A stretch of DNA of 64,000 nucleotides from Arthrobacter jinronghuae (lineage in GTDB: Bacteria > Actinomycetota > Actinomycetes > Actinomycetales > Micrococcaceae): NCBI RefSeq assembly GCF_025244825.1, contig NZ_CP104263.1:248001-312000 (forward strand). Reading direction: 5' to 3'. Below are positions 42,447-50,676 of the stretch, piece by piece (position 1 is the stretch's first letter; each line of letters begins with the position of its first letter). The notes beneath the pieces were generated by a model. It did not search any database, was not told where the DNA came from, and saw only the letters and a list, made by a program, of their open reading frames with translations. A program made the position numbers and the translations under genes.

Positions 42447-44288
42447 ATGGATCAGCCTAGGAATACCGAACCACTCAGCGAAGAGCAGAGCGGTGAGAAC
42501 CAGCGGCCGGCGGGGCGGGCTGGCGGCGGCGAGCAGCCCTGTCCTTCAGTCACTCTGGCTGTCTACCGGGCGGAACTGGCTGATACCTCCGCCGGCGGAG
42601 AGGCCGCGGCACGGCCCGACGACGACCCTACCGGACCTACTGGAGCTACCGACCCTGCGTCCGCCCGCTCTGACCCTTCCTTCCAGCCGGAACCCGCGGA
42701 GAATGCCGAGACCACTCCTGCCGACGGAGCTGAGAGTCCTGTCGGTGCCTTCCCAGACGGTTTCACCGGGACGCTGGCTTTGCAGAACCTTGAAGCCTTT
42801 GATGAAGCCATGGTTGGTGAGGCCTTGGTCCGGGTGGAGCATTTGATTTCCTGGGGGCAGGCGCAGCGGGCCCACCTATTGAACCGGATGGAGCAAATCT
42901 TCCGGGACAACTACTTCGACCCGTCGGAGCGGGACAATCCGGGGATCGCTTTCAGCCTCGCGGCGGCCGAAGGTGCAGCCATTCTGAATGTTCCGCAGGT
43001 GACCGGTCAGCGGCTGCTAAGCGAGGCCGGCCAGCTGTGCGGCACCCATACCGCCACCCTTTCCGGCTTGGAAGAGGGACGGTTTTCGTACCAGCATGCG
43101 CAGGTGGTCCTGGAACAGTGCCAGAACGTTCCCGCCTCGAAACTGCCAGCGTTCGAGGCGGACCTGTTGAAGGCGGCGGAGGGTCAGACGCGGGCGCAGT
43201 TCTCGGCCAAGGCCCGGCGGCTGCGCGAAAAGAAGTTCCCAGAGACCGTCAGCAAACGGCACCTGACCGCTTTCGAGCAGCGCATGGTCACCCTGGACCG
43301 GGAAGAGGACGGCATGTCCTGCCTCTCAGCCCACCTCCGGGCCGCGGAAGCGCAGCAGATCTATACCGCTCTCAGTACCGCCGCGCGGGGTGAGCAGGCG
43401 GGAGGGGATTCCCGCAGCACGGACCAGCTGCGTGCGGATATTCTGTCGCAGCTGCTGATGGGCGGCAGCCGGGGACTTTTCGCGACGGCCGGAACCCGAG
43501 GCGAGGCCGGAACCCGATACGCGACCGGAGTCCGACCCGGCACCGGCCACACCGGCCACAGAGGCCACACCGGCAATGACAATGGCGCAGCCGCCCGGTA
43601 CGAGGGAAACCTCGGTTTTGACGGCGGCCCGGAAGGCAGTCCCAATATGGAAGGCAACCCCGATACAGAGGCCAGAGCGGACGTGGGATCAGGACCGGAC
43701 GAGGGAATCGTCCCTCGGACCGAAATCATGGTCCTGATCAGCGCCGAAACCCTTTTCGGAGCCGACGACCAGCCCGCCGAGCTGCACGGCTACGGCCCCA
43801 TCAGCGCCGAAGAAGCCCGCAGGCTCGCCCGCAACGCGGTCGGCTGGACTGGACTGGCCCAAGACCCGCACACCGGAGAAATCCTCGGGGTAGGACGGCG
43901 CCGAAAAGTCCCGGCAGGGCTTCGCCGCTGGCTCCGCGCCCGGGACGGAACCTGTAGGTTCCCCGGTTGCCGGGTCAGCACCGCGAACGCGGACATCGAC
44001 CACACCGTCGATTGGGCGAAAGGCGGGGCTACGGACCACGGAAACCTGGAACACCTCTGCCGTCGGCACCATCGGTTCAAGACCCTGGGCTACTGGAACG
44101 CGTGCCAACCCGCGCCCGGGGTGATCGAGTGGACTTCGCCAACCGGACGGGTCTATCGGACCGAGCCCTTCTTGGAACTCGGTCCTCCGCCCCCGGCTGC
44201 CGAACAGGAAACGGACCCCCTCGATACCCGGCAGGCAATGGATTCCGGAGAGAAAGATGCCAGCCCAGCACCGATGCCGCCGTTCTAA
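42447..44288 (+). CDS. HNH endonuclease with DUF222 domain
   Basis: A 613-aa DUF222/HNH protein, a multicopy family in Micrococcaceae and mycobacteria (REP13E12-like). An acidic, low-complexity head (about residues 1-105) precedes DUF222 (about 110-330: GQAQRAHLLNRME, NVPQVTGQRLLSEAG, GRFSYQHAQVV, FSAKARRLRE). A second low-complexity insert (about 340-420, with repeated GHTGHRGHTGN) splits it from the C-terminus. The HNH nuclease has CRFPGC (zinc knuckle) followed by DIDHTVDWAKGGATDHGNLE and LCRRHH. The active-site DH and final H-H are intact. Function in vivo is not established. Confidence 0.92.
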   Translation: MDQPRNTEPLSEEQSGENQRPAGRAGGGEQPCPSVTLAVYRAELADTSAGGEAAARPDDDPTGPTGATDPASARSDPSFQPEPAENAETTPADGAESPVGAFPDGFTGTLALQNLEAFDEAMVGEALVRVEHLISWGQAQRAHLLNRMEQIFRDNYFDPSERDNPGIAFSLAAAEGAAILNVPQVTGQRLLSEAGQLCGTHTATLSGLEEGRFSYQHAQVVLEQCQNVPASKLPAFEADLLKAAEGQTRAQFSAKARRLREKKFPETVSKRHLTAFEQRMVTLDREEDGMSCLSAHLRAAEAQQIYTALSTAARGEQAGGDSRSTDQLRADILSQLLMGGSRGLFATAGTRGEAGTRYATGVRPGTGHTGHRGHTGNDNGAAARYEGNLGFDGGPEGSPNMEGNPDTEARADVGSGPDEGIVPRTEIMVLISAETLFGADDQPAELHGYGPISAEEARRLARNAVGWTGLAQDPHTGEILGVGRRRKVPAGLRRWLRARDGTCRFPGCRVSTANADIDHTVDWAKGGATDHGNLEHLCRRHHRFKTLGYWNACQPAPGVIEWTSPTGRVYRTEPFLELGPPPPAAEQETDPLDTRQAMDSGEKDASPAPMPPF

Positions 44289-44549
44289 GTACCGACCGGC
44301 GTCTAAGTGTCGTGACCGCTTGGAACGTGGTCACGGAGAAACTCGAGCATCACAGCCGCGAGCCGTTCCGGTGCTTCCGAAGCTACGTGCATCCAGAGCT
44401 ACTTAGTGCCCCCACGGCGTCGGGCTGCACCGAAGCGACAGGTTCCGCAACCAAAACTGGCTTCCAGGATTGTTCCACCCCGCAGGACTACGTACCCTTC
44501 GCATACGCTGATTTTCCGCCTAATCCAACGGAGCGCCGAAGGGGTCACC

Positions 44550-45377
44550 ATGAACGGTTCCACCACCCCGGATACGATCGTGCTGGTCCACGGGCTCTGG
44601 GTGACGCCCCGCAGCTGGGAAGGATGGAAAGCCCATTATGAGGCAAAGGGCTTCACCGTCGTGACGCCCGCTTATCCGGGCTTCGAGATAGAGGTTGAGG
44701 CACTGCGCGAAAACCCGGACGTGATCGCCGCGCTCACCGTACCGGAAACACTGGATTACCTCTCGGGCGTCATCGGGGACCTGCCCCGTCCGCCCATCAT
44801 CATGGGCCACTCCTTCGGAGGGCTCCTGACCCAGATGCTGCTGGCCCGCGGTTTGGGGGTTGCCGGTGCTGCCATCAACTCGGCACCAACCGAAGGGGTG
44901 AGGGTTACCCCGCTGTCCCAGGCCCGCGCGCTCTTTCCCGCACTGAAGAACCCTGCCAACTTCCATAAAGCGGTGGGGTTCACCCCGGAGCAATGGCACT
45001 ATGCCTTCACCAATACGCTGAGCCGGGAGGACTCCGACGCCGCCTACGAACGGTACGCTATTGCCGCTCCCGGAAACTGGGTGTGGGCGTACGGACTGCT
45101 TGCGAATTTTCAGCCGGGGCATCAGGAGACATGGGTGGATTACTCCACGGACAGGGCGCCGCTGCTGTTCATCGGAGGCAGCGAAGACCACATCATGCCC
45201 CCGTCGGTGAATAAATCCAACGCTAAACACTGGGCCAAATCGCCCGCCCTCACGGAGTATCACGAGTTTGACGGCCGAGCGCATTGGACCTGCGCCGAAC
45301 CGGGGTGGGAAGAGGTGGCCGATTACGCGCTGGACTGGACCCTCGGCCACGCGCAACCGCAGCCGTCTGCTCTCTAG
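44550..45377 (+). CDS. Alpha/beta hydrolase
   Basis: A 275-aa alpha/beta-hydrolase. TIVLVHGLWVTPRSWEGWKA carries the oxyanion HG motif, GHSFGGLLTQML the nucleophile elbow (Ser in G-H-S-F-G), FIGGSEDHIMPPSV the acid and FDGRAHWTCAEPGWEEVA the catalytic His. The ATG at 44550 has AAGGGG 5 nt upstream; the longer reading is not conserved. The extended cap suggests an esterase or haloperoxidase-like enzyme. A five-fold tandem repeat begins at its stop codon. Confidence 0.9.
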   Translation: MNGSTTPDTIVLVHGLWVTPRSWEGWKAHYEAKGFTVVTPAYPGFEIEVEALRENPDVIAALTVPETLDYLSGVIGDLPRPPIIMGHSFGGLLTQMLLARGLGVAGAAINSAPTEGVRVTPLSQARALFPALKNPANFHKAVGFTPEQWHYAFTNTLSREDSDAAYERYAIAAPGNWVWAYGLLANFQPGHQETWVDYSTDRAPLLFIGGSEDHIMPPSVNKSNAKHWAKSPALTEYHEFDGRAHWTCAEPGWEEVADYALDWTLGHAQPQPSAL

Positions 45378-45450
45378 GACGGATCAGGCTAGGACGGACC
45401 AGGCTAGGACGGACCAGGCTAGGACGGACCAGGCTAGGACGGATCAGGCC
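45376..45450. repeat. Five 15-bp tandem repeats after the hydrolase gene
   Basis: Units AGGACGGATCAGGCT, AGGACGGACCAGGCT (three times) and AGGACGGATCAGGCC run head to tail without gaps. They begin within the hydrolase stop codon and end just before the terminator hairpin. In the opposite reading a 15-bp period keeps one frame open. Confidence 0.95.
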
Positions 45451-45461
45451 TAAGCGCCTTG

Positions 45462-45501
45462 ACAGAGCATGAGGCCCGATTTCTCGGGCCTCATGCTCTG
45501 T
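45462..45501. terminator. Strong hairpin between the hydrolase and SDR genes
   Basis: ACAGAGCATGAGGCCCGA pairs perfectly with its complement (18 bp) around TTTC. The genes on either side are convergent, so it may serve both. No long T-run; stability comes from stem length. Confidence 0.85.
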
Positions 45502-45505
45502 GATC

Positions 45506-45536
45506 AGCCCGCCGCGGAGCAGCCCGCCGCGGAGCA
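45506..45536. repeat. Short direct repeat
   Basis: AGCCCGCCGCGGAGC occurs twice in tandem (about 45506-45520 and 45521-45535), between the hairpin and the SDR stop. Confidence 0.8.
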
Positions 45537-45550
45537 GCCATGCCTTGTGA

Positions 45551-46216
45551 TCAGTCCGCGCTGATCTGGCGGCGGAAGGTGTCCCGACGGGTGTGGAGGT
45601 CCCAGAGGACACCTGCGAGAACGTCGGGGTCCTTTTCCGGATCACCCTCGATGATGCGGCCGCCGATGATGAGCTGCGATACGTGGATGCCCTCCTCGCC
45701 GAGGACCTCATTGAGGAGCTGGGCGTAGGCGGCCTGTCCGGCGAACGCCACCGAGGTTCCGGTGACCCCGCGTCCGGGCTTCACTGCTGATCCGCCGTTG
45801 ACGAACAGGATGGTGCCTCGGTTTTCACCAAGGAACCGCATTCCGGGCAGCACCTGATGGACTGCGGCGACCGGCCCGTAGATGGAAAACTCAACAGGAC
45901 CCTTGAGGTCCGCAACCGTCGTCTCAAGGACGGGCCGCATGAAGTCTTTCTGCGGAAGGGGGCTGTACTGCAGCACCTCTACGGGCCCGAGGGTTTCGGC
46001 TGCAGCCTCGAGGGCCGCGGCGATTGATTCCGGGTTGCGGACGTCGGCGGCGAAACCCCGGGCCGGAATCCCTGCCTTGCCGAGGTCTTCGGCAAGGGCA
46101 TCCACCTTGGCCTGGCTTCGGGAGATCAGCGCAACGGAGAATCCCTCCGCACCGAAACGTCGAGCCACAGCGGCACCGAGGCCGCGTCCTGCACCAATGA
46201 TCGCGATAGTAGTCAT
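45551..46216 (-). CDS. SDR-like oxidoreductase
   Basis: A 221-aa short-chain dehydrogenase-like protein with TTIAIIGAGRGLGAAVARRF at the N-terminus (G-x-G-x-x-G) and RGTILFVNGGSAVKPG in the Ser region. The usual Y-x-x-x-K is replaced by VAFAGQAAYAQLL, so the classic catalytic Tyr-Lys pair is absent or shifted. It resembles atypical SDRs of unknown activity. I use the ATG at 46216; a TTG two codons upstream is also possible. Confidence 0.82.
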   Translation of the reverse strand: MTTIAIIGAGRGLGAAVARRFGAEGFSVALISRSQAKVDALAEDLGKAGIPARGFAADVRNPESIAAALEAAAETLGPVEVLQYSPLPQKDFMRPVLETTVADLKGPVEFSIYGPVAAVHQVLPGMRFLGENRGTILFVNGGSAVKPGRGVTGTSVAFAGQAAYAQLLNEVLGEEGIHVSQLIIGGRIIEGDPEKDPDVLAGVLWDLHTRRDTFRRQISAD

Positions 46217-46297
46217 GGGCAAGCTAACTGGTTGGGGTGCCGAATAATTCCGGAGGTTTCCTGCCCGGCACGGGGTCCCGCGTACAGAAGGCGTACA

Positions 46298-46341
46298 AAA
46301 AAGGAACCGGTCCCGCTTTCACGGGGAGCCGGTTCCTTTTT
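46298..46341 (-). terminator. Intrinsic terminator of the MFS gene
   Basis: AAAAAGGAACCGG pairs with CCGGTTCCTTTTT (13 bp) with an inner CCC/GGG contact. On the minus strand it is followed by T-rich sequence, the standard intrinsic-terminator form, 20 nt past the MFS stop. Confidence 0.9.
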
Positions 46342-46360
46342 CGCCAGGGATGGAGCCGCT

Positions 46361-47848
46361 TTAGCCGACGGGGGCTACCTCGGGGACCTTCAGCAGATCC
46401 TCCTTGGACGGACGGATCATGAAGTACCCGATCGGGGCAGCGAGGAACAGTGCGACGCCGGCCCAGATGAACGCCGTGGAGTAGCCGTTGACGAGCGCGT
46501 CGAGCTGCGCGGCAGGCTGGCCGCCGTTGCTGCTCATGTAGGAAGTGATGCCCGCCGTGTAAACGGCGGTGAACAGTGCGGTGCCGATGGACCCGCCGAT
46601 CTGCTGGGTGGCGGATACAGCGGCGCTGGCAACACCGGCGTCGTGCTCGTCAATGCCGGCCAGGGCCACGTTCTGCAGCGGCACGAAGATCATTGCGAGG
46701 CCGAAGCCCAGCAGCGCCAGTCCGGGGAGGACCTCCAGGGCGTAGTTCCCCTCGACCGTGATGAAGGAGAGCCAGATCAGGCCGGCAGCGCCGACGATCG
46801 GCCCTACGGTCATGGGCAGGCGTACGCCGGTGCGCGGCAGGAACTTGGACAGCACGCCCGCGCCGACGGTGATGGCGATGGTCATGGGCAGTGACGCGAG
46901 GCCGGACTTCAGCGGCGAGTAGCCCAGGACAATCTGGAAGTAGAAGATCAGGAACAGGATGCCGCCCAGCAGGGCAGCGCCGGTCAGGGTGGAGGTCAGG
47001 AACGCGCCGCCGCGGACCCGGTTGGTCAGCACACGCAGGGGCAGCAGCGGGTTGGAGACGCGGCTTTCCACGAACACGAAGAGTGCCAGGATCAGCACGC
47101 CGGCGGCGAGGAAGGCAATGGTTTCAAAGCGTGCCCAGCCGTTTTCGGCCTCGGAGAATCCGTACACGAGCGAAGCCAGTCCGGCCACCACGAGAACGGC
47201 GCCAGGCAGGTCGTAGCGGGTGTTGCCGTGGGCCTTGCTCTCGCGGATCAGGGGCAGGCCGGCGGCCATGGCGACAATCGCGATGGGCACGTTGACCAGC
47301 AGGCACCAGTTCCAGCTGGCGTACTGCGTCAGGACGCCGCCAAGCAGCAGGCCGATGGCCGCGCCGCCGCCGCCAATGGCACCGTACACGGCGAAGGCCT
47401 TGATGCGGTCCTTGCCCGAGGGGAAGGTAATGGTCAGGATGGCGAGCGACGCCGGTGCGAGCAGTGCGGCGAAGGCGCCCTGCAGGCCGCGGGCCGTCAG
47501 GAGCATTTCGGTGCTTTCCGCGAAACCGCCGATGGCGGAAGCCACGGCAAAGCCGGCCATGCCCACCATGAACGTGCGCTTGCGGCCCCAGTAATCGGCG
47601 ATGCGGCCGCCGAGCAGCAGCAGCGAGCCGAAGGCCAGTGCGTAGATGGTGACCACCCAGGTGCGGTCGCCGTCGGACATCCCCAGTTCGCTCTGCGCAT
47701 CCGGCAGGGCGATGTTCACGATGGTGCCGTCCAGGACCACCATCAGCTGGGCCAGCGCCAGGACGGCCAGCAGCAGCCAGCGGTGCGGATGTGCCGAGTG
47801 GTCTACGGCGGCGGCCCGGGGCAGGCCGGAAGGGGTGGTGCGGTCCAT
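46361..47848 (-). CDS. MFS drug/proton antiporter (DHA2-like, 14 segments)
   Basis: A 495-aa MFS transporter with about 14 hydrophobic segments. Signature motifs are LAQLMVVLDGTIVNIALPDAQ (motif D1) in the first segment, LLLGGRIADYWGRKRTFMVG (motif A), LLTARGLQGAFAALLAPASLA (motif B) and GGGGAAIGLLLGGVLTQYASWNWCLL (motif C, antiporter). Expected to pump out lipophilic compounds. The TetR gene is divergent 55 nt away and likely represses it. No ribosome site is clear; the ATG at 47848 fits the family start. Confidence 0.93.
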   Translation of the reverse strand: MDRTTPSGLPRAAAVDHSAHPHRWLLLAVLALAQLMVVLDGTIVNIALPDAQSELGMSDGDRTWVVTIYALAFGSLLLLGGRIADYWGRKRTFMVGMAGFAVASAIGGFAESTEMLLTARGLQGAFAALLAPASLAILTITFPSGKDRIKAFAVYGAIGGGGAAIGLLLGGVLTQYASWNWCLLVNVPIAIVAMAAGLPLIRESKAHGNTRYDLPGAVLVVAGLASLVYGFSEAENGWARFETIAFLAAGVLILALFVFVESRVSNPLLPLRVLTNRVRGGAFLTSTLTGAALLGGILFLIFYFQIVLGYSPLKSGLASLPMTIAITVGAGVLSKFLPRTGVRLPMTVGPIVGAAGLIWLSFITVEGNYALEVLPGLALLGFGLAMIFVPLQNVALAGIDEHDAGVASAAVSATQQIGGSIGTALFTAVYTAGITSYMSSNGGQPAAQLDALVNGYSTAFIWAGVALFLAAPIGYFMIRPSKEDLLKVPEVAPVG

Positions 47849-47865
47849 GAAGGTGAAATCCTAAT

Positions 47866-47885
47866 CGAACGAACTGGTTGGTTGG
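47866..47885. promoter_or_regulatory. Candidate TetR operator between MFS and TetR genes
   Basis: CGAACGAACTGGTTGGTTGG is an interrupted inverted repeat (AAC-GAAC against GGTTGGTT) in the middle of the 55-nt divergent gap. It is degenerate, but well placed to control both genes. Confidence 0.45.
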
Positions 47886-47903
47886 CTTAGATAGACTACA
47901 GGT

Positions 47904-48494
47904 ATGAGAACCGACGGCGAAGCCACCCGGGCCAGGATCCTGGCTGCAGCACGAAAAGAGTTTGCACAGTATGGCTTGGCCGGTGCCCGGGTTGACCGTA
48001 TTGCGGAAGAGGCACGCGCCAGCAAGGAACGCCTTTATGCGTATTTCGGCGGGAAGAGTGCGTTGTTCGCCGCAGTGCTGGCGGGAAACCTGCAGGAGAC
48101 CACGGACAAGCTTCCACGGGATGCGCTGGATCTTCCCGGGTTCGTGGGTGCCCTCTACGACCACGCGGCGCAGCACCCCGAGCATCTGCGCATGCTGGAC
48201 TGGGCCCGGCTCGAGGGTGCGCCGGAAGTGCTGGCGCCCTCCAGCCGCCCGGGGCCGACGTCCGCCGATATTGCCGCCGCCCAGGCGCAGGGGATCATTG
48301 ATCCTGCCTGGGATCCGGATGACCTGATGACTCTGCTTTTTTCGCTGGCCACCGCATGGGCGCAGTCCCCGGAACTGCTCTACACCGGCAGGACCGAGGA
48401 TTCCGACGCCGCCCGCGAACGACGCCGGCAGGCCGCCATCGCTGCGGCCTGCCGGCTTCTTGCGCCTCCAAAGGAGGAGGCAATACGGTCCTAG
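47904..48494 (+). CDS. TetR family transcriptional regulator
   Basis: A 196-aa TetR repressor. The HTH is at about residues 6-50 (GEATRARILAAARKEFAQYG, GARVDRIAEEARASKERLYAYFG). The all-helical ligand domain follows, with typical HAAQHPEHLRMLDWARL. It is divergent from the MFS exporter and overlaps the end of the Fe-S flavoenzyme gene by 4 nt convergently. Likely senses a drug-like ligand. Confidence 0.92.
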   Translation: MRTDGEATRARILAAARKEFAQYGLAGARVDRIAEEARASKERLYAYFGGKSALFAAVLAGNLQETTDKLPRDALDLPGFVGALYDHAAQHPEHLRMLDWARLEGAPEVLAPSSRPGPTSADIAAAQAQGIIDPAWDPDDLMTLLFSLATAWAQSPELLYTGRTEDSDAARERRRQAAIAAACRLLAPPKEEAIRS

Positions 48495-50602
48495 AGCTCG
48501 GTGCTCACCTTCCAGGAGGAGTGGATGGCACCGTGGATGTAGTTGACTGCACCGGCGTCGCCGACGACGTCGCAGGTGATGTCCGCGGCCCGCAGCTCGT
48601 CCGCCAGCGGTGAGGCCGACGTCGTGCCGTCCGCGTAGACCACCATGTCCGCGGGGGCGGAGAAGCTTTCCCCGCCCACGGTCCACTCGACGCTCTTCTC
48701 GGTGATCCGGGTGATCGAGGCGTTGCGGTGGATCTTCACGCCGTGCTTTTCGGATTCCTTGACCGCAGTCCAGCGGCGGGGCATGGCCAGCGGCAGGCCG
48801 AGCTGCTGCTTTTCATGCAGCAGCGTGACCCGGCGGCCGCGCTCGGCGAGGAACTCGGACAGCTCCAGGCCCACGAGGGAACCCCCTATCACCACCACGT
48901 CCTTACCCATCGGCAGCCAGACCTTGGTGAACTGGCGGACAAACTCCGGGCTCTTGGTCACGCCGGAGAGGCGGCCGAGCTTGCCCAGGGTGCTCAGCAC
49001 CGCGCCGGCTTCCTCAGCGGTGGCGGTGCCGAGCATCATGGCACGCAGCGTGTCGCCGGTCTGTACGATCGGCAGGTCGCCGCCGGGGAAGTCCGGCTTG
49101 GGACGGACAGCGCCGGTGGCCACGATCACGTGGTCCGGGTGCAGGGCGCGGATGGACTCCACCGTGGCCGGGGTGTTCAGCTTGACCGCAATGTTCAGCC
49201 GCTTAATTTCGGCCTTGAACCACTTCAGCAGGCGTTCGTTGTCCGGCGTGGTCATGGTGGAGAACCACATGGTGCCGCCGAGGCGGTCCGACTTGTCCAC
49301 CACGGTGACCCGGTGGCCGCGCTCGGTCAGGACGCGGGCGCTTTCCAGGCCCGCGGGGCCGGCGCCGACAACCACTACATGCTTGGTCGCGGACGCAGGC
49401 TTCAGCGGCAGCAGCGCCTCGTTGCCCAGTGCGGGGTTGACCGCGCAGAACGGGGTGTCGTCGAAGAAGTTCTCCGCGACGCAGAGGTAGCAGTTGATGC
49501 AGGGGCGGACCTGGTCGAACTTGCCGTCGCGCAGCTTGTTCGGCAGTTCCGGGTCGGCCAGCAGCTGGCGTCCCATGGCGGCGAAGTCGATCTGTCCGGC
49601 GGCCAGTGCCTTCTCGGAGACCTCCGGCAGCATCCGGCCGACGGCGATCACCGGAACCTTGACGTGCTTCTTGATCTCCGCGGCGTTCTTCAGGTAGGCA
49701 CCCACTTTGTTGGGCAGCGGACCGTCGGTGAAGTTGTCGAACGGGTTGCGTCCCCAGCCGGTGACGTGGATGGCGTCAGCCCCGGCCTGTTCGAACAGCT
49801 TGGATGCCTCGATCGCCTCGTCGAGGGTCAGGCCGCCCTCCTGACCGTATTCCTCGCCGGCAACGCGGACCAGGACGGCCAGACGGTCGCCCACCCGCTT
49901 CTTCACGGCGCTGATGACCTCGCAGGCGAGCCGGGCCCGGTTTTCCAGGGAGCCGCCGTATTCATCCGTGCGCAGGTTGTCCCGCTGGTTAAGGAAGACG
50001 CCGAGGATGTAGCCGTGAGCTACGTGGATTTCGATGGCGTCGGCGTCGGCTTTGGCAACGCGTTCGGCGGCGTCGGCCCAGGTGGAGACCAGCCAGGAAA
50101 TGTCTTCGGCCGTCATCTCGTGGTACGCGGTCTGCTTGCCGGCGGTGGCGGCACCCATCTTGCCGAGCTCTTCGCGGGTGCTGTCCGCGAGGGCGGACAT
50201 GTCATAGGTGTAGTCCGGCTGGTTGGGTGCGAGCACCGGACGGTCGTTGGCGACGTCCACGCGGGCAACCTTGCCGTGGTGCGTGGACTGGATGCAGAGC
50301 TTGCTGCCGGCGGCGTGGACGGCGTCGGCCAGTGCCTTCAGGCCGGGAATGTACTTGTCATCCGACAATCCCGGTTCCTTCATGGACGCAGCGCCGTGCG
50401 GGAACGCGATGGCGCAGGCACCGGTGATGATCAGGCCGGCGCCTCCCGCGGCACGGGCCACGTAGTGGTCGATTTCGGGCTGTTCAATCTCGCCGTGCTC
50501 GGAGACATTCATGTCCATTGCCGGCAGGACGATTCGGTTGTGCGTTTCCATGGGGCCCATGCGCCCCGGGGCCATGAGGTGCGGGAAAGATTTGGTATTC
50601 AC
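48491..50602 (-). CDS. FAD/FMN/4Fe-4S oxidoreductase (2,4-dienoyl-CoA reductase family)
   Basis: A 703-aa enzyme of the FadH/trimethylamine-dehydrogenase group. Residues 1-340 are an old-yellow-enzyme barrel (NRIVLPAMDMNVSE; catalytic region IEIHVAHGYILGVFLNQRDN; GGSLENRARL). The 4Fe-4S ligands lie in CINCYLC near residues 367-374 with a further Cys 12 residues on. Residues 400-700 hold the FAD motif VVVVGAGPAGLESARVL and the NADPH motif VVVIGGSLVGLELSEFL. The GTG start fits the domain. Probably reduces an enoyl or unsaturated compound; the exact substrate is open. Confidence 0.92.
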   Translation of the reverse strand: MNTKSFPHLMAPGRMGPMETHNRIVLPAMDMNVSEHGEIEQPEIDHYVARAAGGAGLIITGACAIAFPHGAASMKEPGLSDDKYIPGLKALADAVHAAGSKLCIQSTHHGKVARVDVANDRPVLAPNQPDYTYDMSALADSTREELGKMGAATAGKQTAYHEMTAEDISWLVSTWADAAERVAKADADAIEIHVAHGYILGVFLNQRDNLRTDEYGGSLENRARLACEVISAVKKRVGDRLAVLVRVAGEEYGQEGGLTLDEAIEASKLFEQAGADAIHVTGWGRNPFDNFTDGPLPNKVGAYLKNAAEIKKHVKVPVIAVGRMLPEVSEKALAAGQIDFAAMGRQLLADPELPNKLRDGKFDQVRPCINCYLCVAENFFDDTPFCAVNPALGNEALLPLKPASATKHVVVVGAGPAGLESARVLTERGHRVTVVDKSDRLGGTMWFSTMTTPDNERLLKWFKAEIKRLNIAVKLNTPATVESIRALHPDHVIVATGAVRPKPDFPGGDLPIVQTGDTLRAMMLGTATAEEAGAVLSTLGKLGRLSGVTKSPEFVRQFTKVWLPMGKDVVVIGGSLVGLELSEFLAERGRRVTLLHEKQQLGLPLAMPRRWTAVKESEKHGVKIHRNASITRITEKSVEWTVGGESFSAPADMVVYADGTTSASPLADELRAADITCDVVGDAGAVNYIHGAIHSSWKVSTEL

Positions 50603-50676
50603 AGGGGTATTTTAGCCCGGTTGTGTACACCGTAAACGCACGGCCCGGCGGGCATGGGGCGGCGGGCCGCTGCCGG

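Noticed and set aside
47124..48686. Long open frame across TetR and MFS genes
   Set aside because: Arg/Gly/Pro-rich product in the wrong frame of two well-supported genes.
48728..50635. Long open frame antisense to the Fe-S flavoenzyme gene
   Set aside because: Same GC-skew artefact; the sense strand encodes a complete OYE/FAD/NADPH enzyme with all motifs.
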